A stretch of DNA of 64,000 nt from NCBI GenBank assembly GCA_963691705.1, contig OY829543.1:49394564-49458563 (forward strand), written 5' to 3'. Shown one piece after another: positions 1-10,612 of the stretch. The stretch's first letter is position 1; each line of letters starts with the position of its first letter. The position numbers and the translations under genes are program-made. The notes under the pieces were generated by a model that saw only the letters and a list, made by a program, of their open reading frames with translations, did not search any database and was not told the origin of the DNA. The stretch is from Viola odorata. Its lineage: Eukaryota > Streptophyta > Magnoliopsida > Malpighiales > Violaceae.

Positions 1-599
1 GGTCTGGACCCCAGACAAAGGTTCGGGGTCGTATTATGGTCTCGGGAAGGTGTTAGGCACCCGAGACACATCCGAAAACGGTTACCGGTTGATGAGAGAG
101 GTGTTTAAAAAGGTGTTTGAGAAATGCGTTTTGAAAAAGGGGGCCCTCAGAGGAATCGTCACTTTAGTCTTTATTATGATCGTGATGGGACTGAATTTTC
201 CGTAAGACTGAATGAGCGCCCTCTTTTTTCATCATCGGGCCATGCATGATTAACCTAACTACTACGTGATCCTAACATGGATTGCTAACAGAGTACAGAT
301 TTAAATGATTGATTTTAATAGTGGAAAACTGATGTGGGATCGAAAATCCCCATGTGCATGCAGTCAATACAAGCGAGAATTTAAAATCATATGAACATGG
401 CATTTTAAGCAACTCTTTAAACACGTTGTTCATGTGGGTTGATTTTAATTCTAGCAGTTTTATATATCATGCATGCGGTTGATATTCGCAGAAAGCATCG
501 AATAAATAAAAAGGACTTATGAGGCGTACTTTCGAGCGAAGCTTGAAATTAACCTACAAAAGGAGAGTGTTAGTGATAGCTCGAGAAATAAATAAACCA

Positions 600-1250
600 T
601 TTTATGAGTGCGAAAATTTAAATGACAGTTGATTGCATACGAGAAATGATGGATTTCACGCATACAGAAATTAAATGCCGAGTTGATTGCATGCGAAAAA
701 TGATGGATTTAACGCATACAAAAATTAAATACTGAGTTGATTGCATGCGAAAAATGATTGATTTTACGCATACGAGATTTAAATGCTGAGTTGATTGCAT
801 GCGAAAAATGATTGATTTTACGCATGCGAGAATTTAAAAGCTGGGTTGATTGCATGCGAAAAATGATGGATTTTACGCATACGGGAATTTAAAAGCTAGG
901 TTGATTGCATGCGAAAAATGATTGATTTTACGCATACGAGATTTAAATGCTGAGTTGATTGCATGCGAAAAATGATTGATTTTAAGCACACGAGAATTTA
1001 AATGTTGTGTTGATTGCATGCGAAAAATGATTGATTTTACGCATACGAGAATTTAAAAGCTGGGTTGATTGCATGCGAAAAATGATGGATTTTACGCATA
1101 CGAGAATTTAAAAGCTGGGTTGATTGCATGCGAAAAATGATTGATTTTACGCATACGAGAATTTAAATGCTGGGTTGATTGCATGCGAAAAATGATGGAT
1201 TTTACGCATACGAAAATGAAATGCTGTTTTGATAAGTGCAGAAAAATTAA
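600..1250. repeat. Tandem array, 11 units of 54-55 bp
   Basis: The start GTTGATTGCAT recurs at about 628, 682, 736, 790, 845, 900, 954, 1009, 1064, 1119 and 1174, i.e. eleven units at 54 or 55 bp. Each unit carries TGCATGCGAAAAATGAT and usually ACGCATACGAG. Because 54 is a multiple of three, the reverse strand briefly reads as an 18-residue periodic peptide; this is a by-product, not a gene. The array lies inside the long LTR. Confidence 0.95.
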
Positions 1251-1359
1251 ATGCTATTGGCGATTTACAGGGAAGAAAAAAAAGTTTAATGATTTGCAGA
1301 AAATAAAACAGGTTGATAATGCAGAGAATAAACAGTTGGATATTTGCGGAAAATAAACA

Positions 1360-2050
1360 GTTGATATTGCGACCGACCATGTAGGCGGTATTGAATTTAA
1401 ATTACCGAAAGTAAATTGCAGAAAATTAAAGTGCGAAGAATTAAACAGTTGATAAGTGCGACCGACCATGTAGGCGGTATTGAATTTAAATTGCTGAAAG
1501 TAAATTGCTGAAATTTAAAGTGCGGAAAAGTAAACAATTGATAAGTGCAACCGACCATGTAGGCGGTATTGAATTTAAATTGCTGAAAGTAAATTGCAGA
1601 ATTAAAGTGCGGAATTTAAACAGTTGATATTTTACGGAAGGATTTCCAGCAGTTTGCGAGAATTTAAAGCAGTTGAATATTTACGAAAATTAAAAAAGCG
1701 ACCGACCATATAGGCGGTATTTTAAATGACTGAAATTTAAATTGCCGAAAGTAAATTGCTGGAATTTAAAGTGCGGAAAATTAAACAGTTGATAATTTGC
1801 GGAAGGATTTCCAGCAGTGTGCGAAAAATTAAAGCAGTTGAATATTTACGAAAATTAAAAAGCGACCGACCATAAAGGCGGTATTTTAAATGATTGAATT
1901 TAAATTGCCGAAAGTAAATTGCTGGAATTTGAAGTGCGGAAAAGTAAACAGTTGATAATTTGCGGAAGGATTTCCAGCAGTGTGCGAAAATTAAAGCAGT
2001 TGAATATTTACGGAAATTAAAAAAGCGACCGACCATAAAGGCGGTATCTT
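1360..2050. repeat. Tandem array with 89-bp then 151-164-bp units
   Basis: The core GACCGACCAT with a following GGCGGTAT recurs at about 1371, 1460, 1549, 1700, 1864 and 2027. The first intervals are 89 bp and the later ones 151, 164 and 163 bp. The longer units have gained a block containing GGAAGGATTTCCAGCAG and a GCAGTTGAATATTTACG segment. It directly follows the 54-bp array in the same LTR. Confidence 0.9.
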
Positions 2051-2362
2051 AAATGACTGAATTTAAACAGTTAGATATAAACGACTGAGGTTAGATAACA
2101 TGAAAATAAATATTACGATAAAGAATGAGCAATTCATGTATAAACAAATCAATAAACAACTTTGATAAATGAAAAAATAAGCATACGAAATATTTTACGA
2201 AAAAAGTGAATTAATCGATTCATGTATAAAACATACGAGAAATAGCATGTATCGTGAAAAATAAATATATGACCCATGCGAGCATTTTGCGTAAAAAAAT
2301 AACGAATCGGAGACTCGGAAAAAATCTAAATGGGTTGGGCCCTATTTAAAATTTGGAAGAAA

Positions 2363-2545
2363 TGGGCCAGGAACAGTTCCTGGCCCAAGGAAATTCATTT
2401 AAATGGTGATGGGCCAAGCCCATCACCTTTCATTCAGTTTTGCCCGAAGGGGCAAAGGGCCCAAGGAGGTCATCTTCAACCTCACGTCGCCGGCGCCACT
2501 GCCGGCGACGGAGGTGGCGAACCAGGCGACGGATTCGCCTGGTTC
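2363..2545. other. Cluster of four perfect hairpins in the long LTR
   Basis: Four inverted repeats with perfect stems occur within 183 bp. H1 2363-2387 has a 12-bp stem (TGGGCCAGGAAC) and 1-nt loop. H2 2405-2427 has a 10-bp stem (GGTGATGGGC) and 3-nt loop. H3 2485-2510 has a 10-bp stem (CGTCGCCGGC) and 6-nt loop. H4 2519-2545 has an 11-bp stem (GAACCAGGCGA) and 5-nt loop. H1 and H2 contain the TGGGCC core. Hairpins of similar form but different sequence sit at the matching place in the LTR at 24917. Confidence 0.9.
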
Positions 2546-3705
2546 TTGGCCCAAAATACTCGTCTCCCTTCCCACAATACGAACAAATAATCACAGCCAA
2601 GAAATGGACACGAAAACAGCATGATTTTCGAAGGAAAAGAAGCGATGCATATATACGTTAATGGACGAAACAATTAAACTAAACCACAACAATTTAAACT
2701 ACTGTTCGCATGATGAAATTAAGCTGAAAACCAAGTGTTTGCAACAAGTTTTGAGGCTTAATTAATTAACTAAGTGTTAAACGAAATTTAAAAAATGAGA
2801 GCGAAATGCTCACCGTGGTGCTGCTCCGGCGCGTGGAGGAGCTAGGGGAGGCTACGGCTAGCCGTGATGATGGCGGAGGGACAAGAGCTACGGGAGCAGT
2901 TGGCTTGGGCGAGGGCTGCTCCGCTGCGTGTTGCTTGGCACTGTGCATGTGCATTATGCACATTAATTCAAGGGCCATTGATTTGGTTGACTTTCGTCGG
3001 TTGACCAGATCAATGGCCATGATCAAATGGCCTTTCATCTGATTTAAATGGCCTCGAGCCGGTTCCGGCGAGCAAACGTTTCGACTTTTCGAGCCGAAGG
3101 TACCGGCGCGTAGAGAAAAATACGACGGTTTTAACCGTCTACAGAAAACGATGAGAACTTCTCGTTTAACGTGTTTATTTTAGTGTTCAAAGATGCGAAA
3201 TGCGGGAACGAAAAAAATAAAGCGTTACACCGAAAATTACGCGAAACGCTGTAGACTGTTGCGACCGGAAAAAAATCTAGCAACTAGTTGATGGAAAACA
3301 TTTTAAAGTCGAGCTATTGTCCGAGCAGACTTACTCGGGTCCAATAAAAGCTCGAATAAAAATAATAATAAAATAATAAAAATACTAAAAAATGTGCTAA
3401 AATATAAAAAATCCTAAAATTCATGTGATGACCTAAAACGAAGAAAAAACTAGCAAACGACTGCCGGATAGTCAAAAAATGTGGTTTTTAAGGCTAAAAA
3501 TAATAATGATAATAATAATGAAAATATGTGCCGAAAAATTAAAAATGCGATTTCGAAAGCTGACGATGCTAACGATGACGCTAAAATGCAACGAGACACC
3601 TAAAAATGCTAGCGACATTAAATCAACTGAAAATGACCGTAAATTAACTAAATAACGGAAATGCTAAAATTAAATAAAAATGGCGTCAAAATTCGGGTAT
3701 CAACA
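2546..3705. other. AT-rich tail of long LTR, no gene seen
   Basis: This stretch contains scattered short repeats of AAAAATAATAATAA type and a moderately GC-rich patch at 2806-2950. I see no coding domain. It resembles in composition the tail of the LTR at 24917-27022 but aligns only loosely by eye. Confidence 0.5.
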
Positions 3706-4480
3706 GTGATCAAACTACCAACAAATCTCACACGAAATGACAATAAAATGGCAAGAAAGCGGATACAACAATGAACACGTTTTAAGAACACTTTGACCTC
3801 CCAACTATCCTCTTGCAATCCTTAAAACACCCCTGCCAAGACTAAGAGATTTAGCCACTCATGCTGGAAATCATGCACAAGATAGATAGAGAAAGCAACA
3901 TAAACAGCAAAGAGGTGCAGATGAAAACGAAAATCTGGATTAAAAACTAATTGGAGCTTGGGGCTCCAATTTCTGGAAAAATAAGGGAAGAACAAATCCC
4001 AATGTTAGAGAGGTGGCTACAATGATTGAAAACCCTAAAAAGATGATAAGTATACTAAAGAGTGCCTCCTTTTAACCTAAAGTTAAGGTTCTATATATAG
4101 CCTAACAATCCCACTAGGGGACAAAATGGTATAGAGGAATATTCTCTGATGAGCTGGATGATTTGCACATGGAATCCCGCTAAAATCTTTTTAGCATCTT
4201 CGGCCAAGCGTCATTCGGAAAGAAACACGCACGTGCTTCGTCTAGGCCTAGACATAAGATCTCATCTAGGTCCCGACGGTAGGTCTCGACGACAAAACTG
4301 CATCTAGGGCTCGACGATGTAAGATCAGCAAAAATGCATCCAAATGGCGCGCTTTTCAGCAAGTTTCTCCCTTTAGTCCAAATCTACAAAGTGGTTGAAA
4401 AACAAGCCAAATTAGTAGTATCAAGTGTGAAATTAGACCTAAAAGAGAGGGAAAAACATGCATAAAAAGGCATCATATCA
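3706..4480 (-). repeat. Athila 3' LTR, partial
   Basis: It matches 15850-16624 base for base apart from about three substitutions and has the same length (775 bp). It ends ATATCA at 4480, next to the polypurine tract. The remaining 0.8 kb of the LTR should lie left of the long-LTR insertion, outside the window. A TATATATA box is visible at 4092-4099. Confidence 0.92.
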
Positions 4481-4518
4481 AATTCCCCCACACTGCCCAT
4501 TGCTCGCCCTCGAGCAAT
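4481..4518 (-). promoter_or_regulatory. Athila polypurine tract with adjoining hairpin
   Basis: On the minus strand CAGTGTGGGGGAATT (4495-4481) abuts the LTR start TGATATGATG and is the expected plus-strand primer. Immediately upstream is an 8-bp perfect stem, 4499-4506 with 4511-4518, loop CCCT on the plus strand. The same hairpin-plus-tract module recurs at 6053-6093. Confidence 0.85.
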
Positions 4519-6052
4519 CAAAAAGGAAAACACACCCCAAGACATAGACAGGCACAACCAACCATAGCACAAGAGTTAACAAACCAAACAATCAGCCCTA
4601 ACCATGTCAAGACATACTCCGCCTAGATAACTCTGCATCAAATCATTAGGATAACGACCCTAACGAAGAAACTTTACCACATCAGACTTGGCATCAGCAA
4701 TCCTCACCGGGGTAAGTGTTTACACTCACACTCAACTAGGCTCGGTGTGTAATCACTCAAGTATGCAAATTAACAAGACACACAACATAGTTTGCACATC
4801 AACCCGAGTTAAAATCCACATGCATAGGCAATCAACAATCAGAAATGAACTTTGCACCATAAAAAAAAAGGATTGAAAGGAAAGGTGTATAGAGAATATG
4901 AACAATATGGAGAGAAAAGGGAAAGAAAGAAAGAAAGAAAATAGGAAAAGCAAAAGGATAGATTATATACAAAGAGCACAAAGAGGAAGGAAAAGAGAAG
5001 GAGAATAGAACGAAAAAACCGGATGGAGATGAAGTGGTGAGGCAGTATCCGTCAAGGGCAGACAGTCGAGGGCTAGACGAAATTCTTCTTCTGGGGGAGT
5101 TCTTCTCTTGGGAGTCATGCTGACAATACTTCTGGTTCGCACCTTTGCCTTCTTTCGTTTTTCTTTTTTTCTTTTTTTCTTTTTTCTTGAAACCAGATAA
5201 GACTTTCTTTTCTTTGCTTTGTTTCTGGTTTTGAATTTTTTTTTATGAAGATGAAAACGAATTTGACAAACTTCAGCTATGAAGATTGAGTTAGCTAGAG
5301 TATTTTGCCAACTTACTTCAACTAGGGCTTGATGAAGGAACTTTGGCTAGGGCTTGATGATTTTGCCCTAGACCGTTTTCGACATCTACACCTTCTTGTC
5401 GATCTCCCCCACACTTGGGCTCTGTTGATCATCTAGCCCGCCACCTCTGACAAATACTACTCACCTGGAAGGAAAAGGGATCAAGAAAAGTTAGAACAAG
5501 TGTTTAAAGAAGAGAGAAATGAGATGTCAGGGCAAGATGAAAAAGAACGCCGGGGGCGAAATGAAGAAAGAGAGAAGGGATAGAAAGCAAAGGAAAAGAA
5601 AACAAAGATGCAAAGTTCATTTTTCTCGTCTTTTCGCTGCTTTCCCAAGACTGATGGTGTCCATACCCAGGGGTCTCATGCAAACTTAGTTGAGTGCCTA
5701 GCTAAGCATTGAATCACACATGAAAAATAAGACTGTTTAGGCTCAAATGCTCACAAAGTGCTATAAATGATTGCTGATGTTTAGTGCAGATGCAGGTTAT
5801 AAGAGCTAGCAGACAAAGCATGCAAAATCTAGGGCAAGACTAACATGAAAGGCAGTTCATTTCTATGTGCTCATAAGTCAAAAGTGTGTCCATACAAAGG
5901 GGGTTTTAAAACTGGGCAGTGATACCAAATTAGCAAAATCCTTTAAAGTGAAAATCCAAACAAATTTAAATTTTTGCACAAAGCAAGCAATCAAATATAT
6001 ACAAAGCATGTAGTCAAACATATATATACTAACATATCACACAAACACACAA
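4519..6052 (-). other. Athila 3' non-coding region
   Basis: Between the two hairpin/polypurine modules I find no ORF with recognisable domains and no env-like frame. Purine-rich blocks occur at about 4860-5030 and 5455-5610, and a pyrimidine tract at 5155-5215. A third polypurine-like motif (reverse of CTCCCCCACACTT) lies near 5405. Some Athila elements carry an env-like ORF here; none can be supported. Confidence 0.55.
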
Positions 6053-6093
6053 ATCCTCCCCCACACTGAGGCTTCGCATTGCCCTCAATGCGA
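6053..6093 (-). promoter_or_regulatory. Second hairpin plus polypurine-like module
   Basis: An 8-bp stem at 6074-6081 with 6086-6093 and loop CCCT stands next to the reverse of CTCCCCCACACTGAG. The loop, stem length and polypurine motif equal those at 4481-4518, but the stem sequence differs. It sits at the expected junction between the end of pol and the 3' region of Athila elements. Confidence 0.7.
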
Positions 6094-6220
6094 GAGAGAT
6101 GCACAAAACAGACAACAGAGTTCAGATAATAAAAGGAGTTCATGGAGAAGGGGGAAGGGATAGGAGAATGTTGTGGAGTGCCCTAGGGCGATGGTGCATT
6201 GCCGACCGGTCGGATTTAGT

Positions 6221-6420
6221 NNNNNNNNNNNNNNNNNNNNNNNNNNNNNNNNNNNNNNNNNNNNNNNNNNNNNNNNNNNNNNNNNNNNNNNNNNNNNNNN
6301 NNNNNNNNNNNNNNNNNNNNNNNNNNNNNNNNNNNNNNNNNNNNNNNNNNNNNNNNNNNNNNNNNNNNNNNNNNNNNNNNNNNNNNNNNNNNNNNNNNNN
6401 NNNNNNNNNNNNNNNNNNNN
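6221..6420. other. Assembly gap (200 N)
   Basis: Exactly 200 unknown bases, a common placeholder length, so true size is unknown. It falls where the Athila pol core would be expected, so missing reverse transcriptase and integrase may reflect the gap rather than a real deletion. Confidence 0.99.
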
Positions 6421-7766
6421 ACTATCAACAATTGAGTGCTCTGAAGTCATAAGTGTCAAGACCAAGGGGTCCAGTGCGACGGGTGTAATAGTTCTATCTA
6501 GGGCAAGCTGGATAGAGTCGTCCGCGTCAAGATTGGAAACTTGTGTAACAATAAGGTCTACAACGTCAACATTTGAGTGCTCTTCTAACGCGGCAGCGAC
6601 TTCATGCAATTCTGGTGGAGTCTTAATTGTCGAGGCCAAGACGTCCAATCTTGCTGGCGTGACGCTTCTGTCGAGGGCAGACTGAAAGGTTCAATAGAAT
6701 TCAAGTCAGTAACTTTGTCAACCAAAGGATCGATCGTATCAGCAAAATTAACACAAGCAAGATTAGAAGGATATTGCACGGCTTCCATCATGTTGAACTT
6801 AATGATTTCTCCATCAAACTCAAGAGAGATAGATGCGTCATGAACGTCTATCTTGGCCCTGGCTGTAGCCAAAAATGGTCGCCCCTAGAAGAACATCTGT
6901 GGCTTTAGCTGATTCTTCATTCTCCATGGCAATGACATAGAAGTCTGCGGGAAATAGGAAGTCACCTACTTGGACCAAGACGTCCTTAATTACACCTTCG
7001 GGGTGAATTACGGAACGATCGGCAATTGGATGACAAGCGGGGTTGGCTCGAGGGGTCCTAGGCCAAGACGGTTGAAAATCGTCAAGGGGCATGACATTAA
7101 TGCCAGCCCCTAGATCACACATGGCCTTGCCAATACTGACTGTCCCTATCGTGCAGGGGAGGGACAAACATGCCTTGGTCTTCGCACTTTGAGGGATCTT
7201 CTGTTGGATAATGGCAGAGAAATTTGCCCCCACACTTATCTTGTTTACCCCGGCCAAGTTGCATTTGTTAGTGCAAAGCGTTTTCAGGAACTTGGCATAG
7301 CGGGGCACATTTTTGATGGCCTGGAGAAGTGGGATATTGACGAGGACTTTGCTGAACATATCAAGGATTTCTTGATATTCTTCCTTCTTCTTGGTCTTGA
7401 CGAGCCTTTGAGGAAAAGGCGGCTCGAGGATCTTGTGTATATACTCTTGGGTAAATTCTTGTGGGCTCGTGTCACCTCGTGGAGCCATCCCTCGTGGAGA
7501 TCTAATGCGGTCCTCCATCACTTCTGGAAGTTTAGGCCCAATAAACTTGGCTTTGGGTATTTTCTTGGGCAAGATTTCAGATTCAGGAGACTTTTCGACG
7601 TTGAGGCCTAGATGCTCTGGGAAGGATTTTTCGACGTCGAGGCCCTAGATGCTCTGGACGGGGCAAGACGTAGCCACTGCGAAGAGTCATAGCACACACA
7701 TTGTGCTTTGGGTTGGCCTCAGTCTGGGGCGGCAATCTGCCCTGGTTTTTCAATTCTTTCATGTCT
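6421..7766 (-). pseudogene. Athila gag end and protease, frameshifted
   Basis: Reading leftward from 7766, the frame begins with the gag C-terminal part (LKNQGRLPPQTE, then the Athila hallmark TLRSG near 7690). A frame change follows near 7583-7660, where a roughly 30-bp imperfect tandem duplication is visible. The next frame (about 7572-6880) carries the protease with CDLGAGINVMPL, ADRSVIHPEGV and the segment DVLLG. An extra base in the C run at 6882-6885 shifts frame again; a third shift lies near 6650-6680. The last readable part enters the gap at 6420. With at least three shifts the copy cannot make protein, although the LTRs are almost identical, so it either moved with help from an intact relative or contains sequencing errors. 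Confidence 0.8.
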
Positions 7767-8607
7767 GATACGATCACGCCTAACCTCATTCTCTCTATGT
7801 ACCAGCACCACCTCAGCATAGGGATCGCAGAACAAAGCTCGGCAACAAAAGCTCCATCCAAGAGGGCCAAGAATAATGATCCGATGGACAAGCAAATGAC
7901 ATCTGATTTGAGCAAACAAAGTCTTGTTGGAAACTTCAAGATGTTAGCTTTCATTTGGGACAAGTTTCAGGCCAATCGGATGGGTGGATCGAAAGTTATG
8001 GGCGTCGACATTTTAGCTCGCAGTTTCAGCGAGCCAGATGAAAGTATGAACTTTCCAGTAGCAAAACGCTATAGCGTTTTGCCAAAACGCCATAGCGTTT
8101 TGCCAAAACGCCATAGCGTTTTGCCACTGCTTTGGAGGGGAAATTACTTATCATCCATGCTTCCCCACTTGTGATATTTTATTGTATTTCTTTCCTATAT
8201 ATAGGACATTAAGCTAGAGTTATTATTCAGATTATTGCCAAGTGAAAAGCTAGAGAGAGTTCCTCCTCTAGCCTATCACCAAGACTTGATCCAAGTGTGT
8301 ATTTGAGTGATTTAAAGATTGTTCCATTTCTGTAATTCAAGTGTGTTCTCAAGTAATAAACAAGTGTTCCTTTGTGCTTTCAATCTGAGTTCAATCAAGT
8401 GTACCATCATCAATCCATCCAACTCCAATCCAAACACAAACCTTTCCATTCATCCTTTCTCATATCTTCTAATTCCGCTGCACTTATACTCCATCTTCCA
8501 TCATATTTCCTTCCATCTTCCAATCTACATTGTGTCACAACTCCAAGCTAGATCCTCCTTTCAACATAGATTCAAACTTCCCTCATAAAGGAGGTTGGAT
8601 CTTATCA
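7767..8607 (+). repeat. Left LTR of gag-only element
   Basis: Bounded by TGATACG and TTATCA and by the duplication ATGTC. It contains three inverted-repeat units at 8061-8125 and a TATA box CTATATATAG at 8195-8204. The element start falls in the Athila gag frame, so LTR sequence explains the spurious ORF parts here. Confidence 0.93.
8061..8125. promoter_or_regulatory. Array of palindromic units upstream of LTR TATA box
   Basis: The first unit (8061-8082) is a perfect 22-bp palindrome with half-site GCAAAACGCTA. Two further units carry CAAAACGCC-ATA-GCGTTTTG with one central mismatch, at a 21-bp period. The right LTR has only two units (13055-13098). The array is 70-135 bp upstream of the TATA box at 8195, where U3 control elements are expected. 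Confidence 0.85.
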
Positions 8608-8609
8608 AG

Positions 8610-8621
8610 TGGTAGCGGAGC
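8610..8621 (+). promoter_or_regulatory. Primer binding site (tRNA-Met-like)
   Basis: TGGTAGCGGAGC starts two bases after the left LTR. It differs at two positions from the common initiator-Met primer site TGGTATCAGAGC. The same variant is used by the CRM-like element (40230-40243, minus). Confidence 0.75.
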
Positions 8622-9005
8622 TCTAGCCGCTTTGAGTTGTTCTTGAAATCTGAAGTTTGGGTGGTGTTCTTCCTTGTTCTTCTTTGAAAGAGGTAACTAA
8701 AATCTGGTTACAATCTTCCCATCTGTCCACTTCTAGCCAAAAGCTTGTTTCCCCATTAAGTATTACTTACCAACTCATTCCCATTTTGTCTCTGTTCAAA
8801 AATAGAACATCCTCCTACACCCACTTATTCTTGTCTCAATATTCTCTTACACCCTCATCCACTTTGCTAAAAGACATCCATGTGCAAGATTTACCATCTT
8901 TCCATTACTCTTCCAAAAATCAGAACACCCACATCCAAACAACACTTGCTTACCACAAAATTCAGAAATACAATTGTTCTCTAAAACAACACAAAAAGAA
9001 AAGAG

Positions 9006-9047
<42 letters not shown>

Positions 9048-9862
9048 AGAAAGCAAAAACGAAAAACTGTGTGAAAATATCAAGTGTTGTTCCCATTATT
9101 CGTTAGTTATTTTCTATACCCCCTACATGGGCGGTTGCAACCTTTAAATTCAAGTCATTTACATTCAAGCTCCAAGGGAGGCCTTGTCGCCCTTGTTACT
9201 TAGTCATTTCATTTCCGTTATTTACTTCCAAGCTCTTTTCAATTCCGTTATTTCCATTCAAGTCATTACATTCAAGCTCCAAGGGAGGCCTTGTCGCCCT
9301 TGTTACCTAGTCATTTCATTTCCGTTATTTACTTCCAAGCTCTTTTCAATTCCGTTATTTCCATTCAAGTCATTTACATTCAAGCTCCAAGGGAGGCCTT
9401 GTCGCCCTTGTTACTTTTATGTCCTAGGGTTGGTTCTACCTTTTTTTACACCCATTCTTTACAATTCAAGGTCATTTCCTTTCAGCTATTAAATTTCAGC
9501 AATTTACTTCAAGTAATTTACTTTCTTGTACTTTACTTTCTTGCTCAAAGGAGGCTTTGCCGACCTTATTACTTTTCTGTCCAAAGGTTGGTTATACCAT
9601 CCTTTTCTTATTTTCGTTCAGCTTTTTCAATCCTTGAATTCTAAATTTGAATGAACTCCAAAACGATAATTGAACAAACAGAAAGGACACCGTTTGAGGA
9701 CATTATTTGGACAAAAGGAAAACGGAACAATCTTGTGAGGCTTGAGTGTATAAGTGAGGACAATCTCTACGAGAGTTTCAAACACGAGAGCAAACACGTG
9801 AGGAGCGATTTGTTTTAACTAACGTTTATACATATATATAGTTTGTTAATTTTGTAGGTACA
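8622..9862 (+). other. Leader of gag-only element with repeats
   Basis: This is the untranslated leader between primer site and gag. It is pyrimidine-rich, has an A tract of over 30 bases at about 9013-9046, and a 107-bp tandem repeat at 9150-9420 (two full units and a part, marked by GGGAGGCCTTGTCGCCC at 9175, 9282 and 9389). I see no coding domain; short ORFs come from the repeat. Confidence 0.7.
9150..9420. repeat. 107-bp tandem repeat in leader
   Basis: The block GGGAGGCCTTGTCGCCC recurs exactly 107 bp apart (9175, 9282, 9389). Units are nearly identical, with a one-base difference in a T run and one base in TTACTTAG versus TTACCTAG. Confidence 0.9.
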
Positions 9863-10612
9863 ATGACTTCACTAAATTCTTGTCAATCAAGCTATGCCCT
9901 AGGTCTCTTCGAACAAGACCTTGGCTATGGCTCCTCTACTAATAGCTGCACCAACTTTGATCCTTTTAAAGTAAAAATTCCTACTTGTAGAGCATCTTTT
10001 GAACCGGCTGAATTTATCCAATGGGAATACCACGTTGTGAAGGCCATTGAATGTCATAATTTTTCCGAAGCACAGAAAATTGAGCTTGCTCAAATGACAT
10101 TTGATGAGAAATACCGAGATTTGGTGGTACCACATTTGTTGTGAAAGAGCAAGAAGAGAAGATCCAATGCAACTTGGGCTGAAATGAGACATGTCATGAG
10201 ACAATGTTTTGTATCATCATATTATCAAGAATTCTTAGAAGACGAGTTGTCCTCCCTTCAACAAGGAACCAAAACCGTGATAGAATATTATCATGAGTTT
10301 AATGATTTACTCATTAAGACTTATCTTCAAGAAGAGGAGGGCATGATCATGGATTTATTTGAAAGTGGGTTAAATAGAACGATTAGAAGACAACTTGAAC
10401 TCTATGAGTTTACAAGCTTGCAATCCATGATGCTCCATGCTTGTGGAGTTGAAGAACAAGAATCCTTGATGAAGCAAAACAGTAGCTCCATCCATCGTTG
10501 TCCGAGTAACATGAAGGTTTCTACTTCCATTACCATAGAGCACAAGCCGAACCAAGCACACCAAGGAGATTTGCACTCACCAAAAACAGCCATCACCCTC
10601 TCAATATTTTGA
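9863..10612 (+). pseudogene. Chromovirus gag with one in-frame stop
   Basis: The frame opens with MTSLNSCQ and contains a gag core: residues about 33-95 align in pattern with the CRM-like gag (KIP..., a tryptophan-glutamate pair, ECHNFSEAQK matching LCHNYSEGKK). A TGA at 10142-10144 interrupts it, but the same frame continues to 10612 with the second half of the domain (AEMRHVMRQCF, EYYHEFNDLL). The zinc knuckle expected downstream is not seen. One nonsense change in an otherwise open 250-codon frame suggests recent decay, or an assembly error. Start chosen at 9863 because it is the first ATG, lies just after AATTTTGTAGGTACA and precedes the homologous region. Without readthrough, only an N-terminal half-gag could be made. 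Confidence 0.78.

Larger units (their letters stand above)
1..3705 (-). mobile_element. Long LTR (Ogre/Tat-like), left end outside window
   Basis: The sequence near position 20-80 (a block reading GGGGTCGTATTATGG followed by a GTGTTAGGCACCC block) matches the heads of the long LTRs at 24917, 32774 and 62932. The right end at 3705 (CGGGTATCAACA) resembles the tail GGGTAGCAACA of the LTR ending at 27022. From 3706 the sequence is colinear with the Athila LTR at 15850, so 3705 is a true insertion edge, with GTGAT (3706-3710) the likely duplicated target. At over 3.7 kb it is longer than its 2.1-kb relatives, partly through tandem arrays. The order is the same in all copies: head, AT-rich arrays, GGCCCA hairpins, GC-rich patch, AT-rich tail. 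It may be a solo LTR or the 5' LTR of a minus-strand element running off the window. Strand is inferred from the relative at 24917-42535. No protein-coding capacity was found. Confidence 0.75.

Noticed and set aside
600..2050. CRISPR-like regular repeats
   Set aside because: Units are directly adjacent without unique spacers, lie in a plant LTR and vary in length; they are minisatellites.
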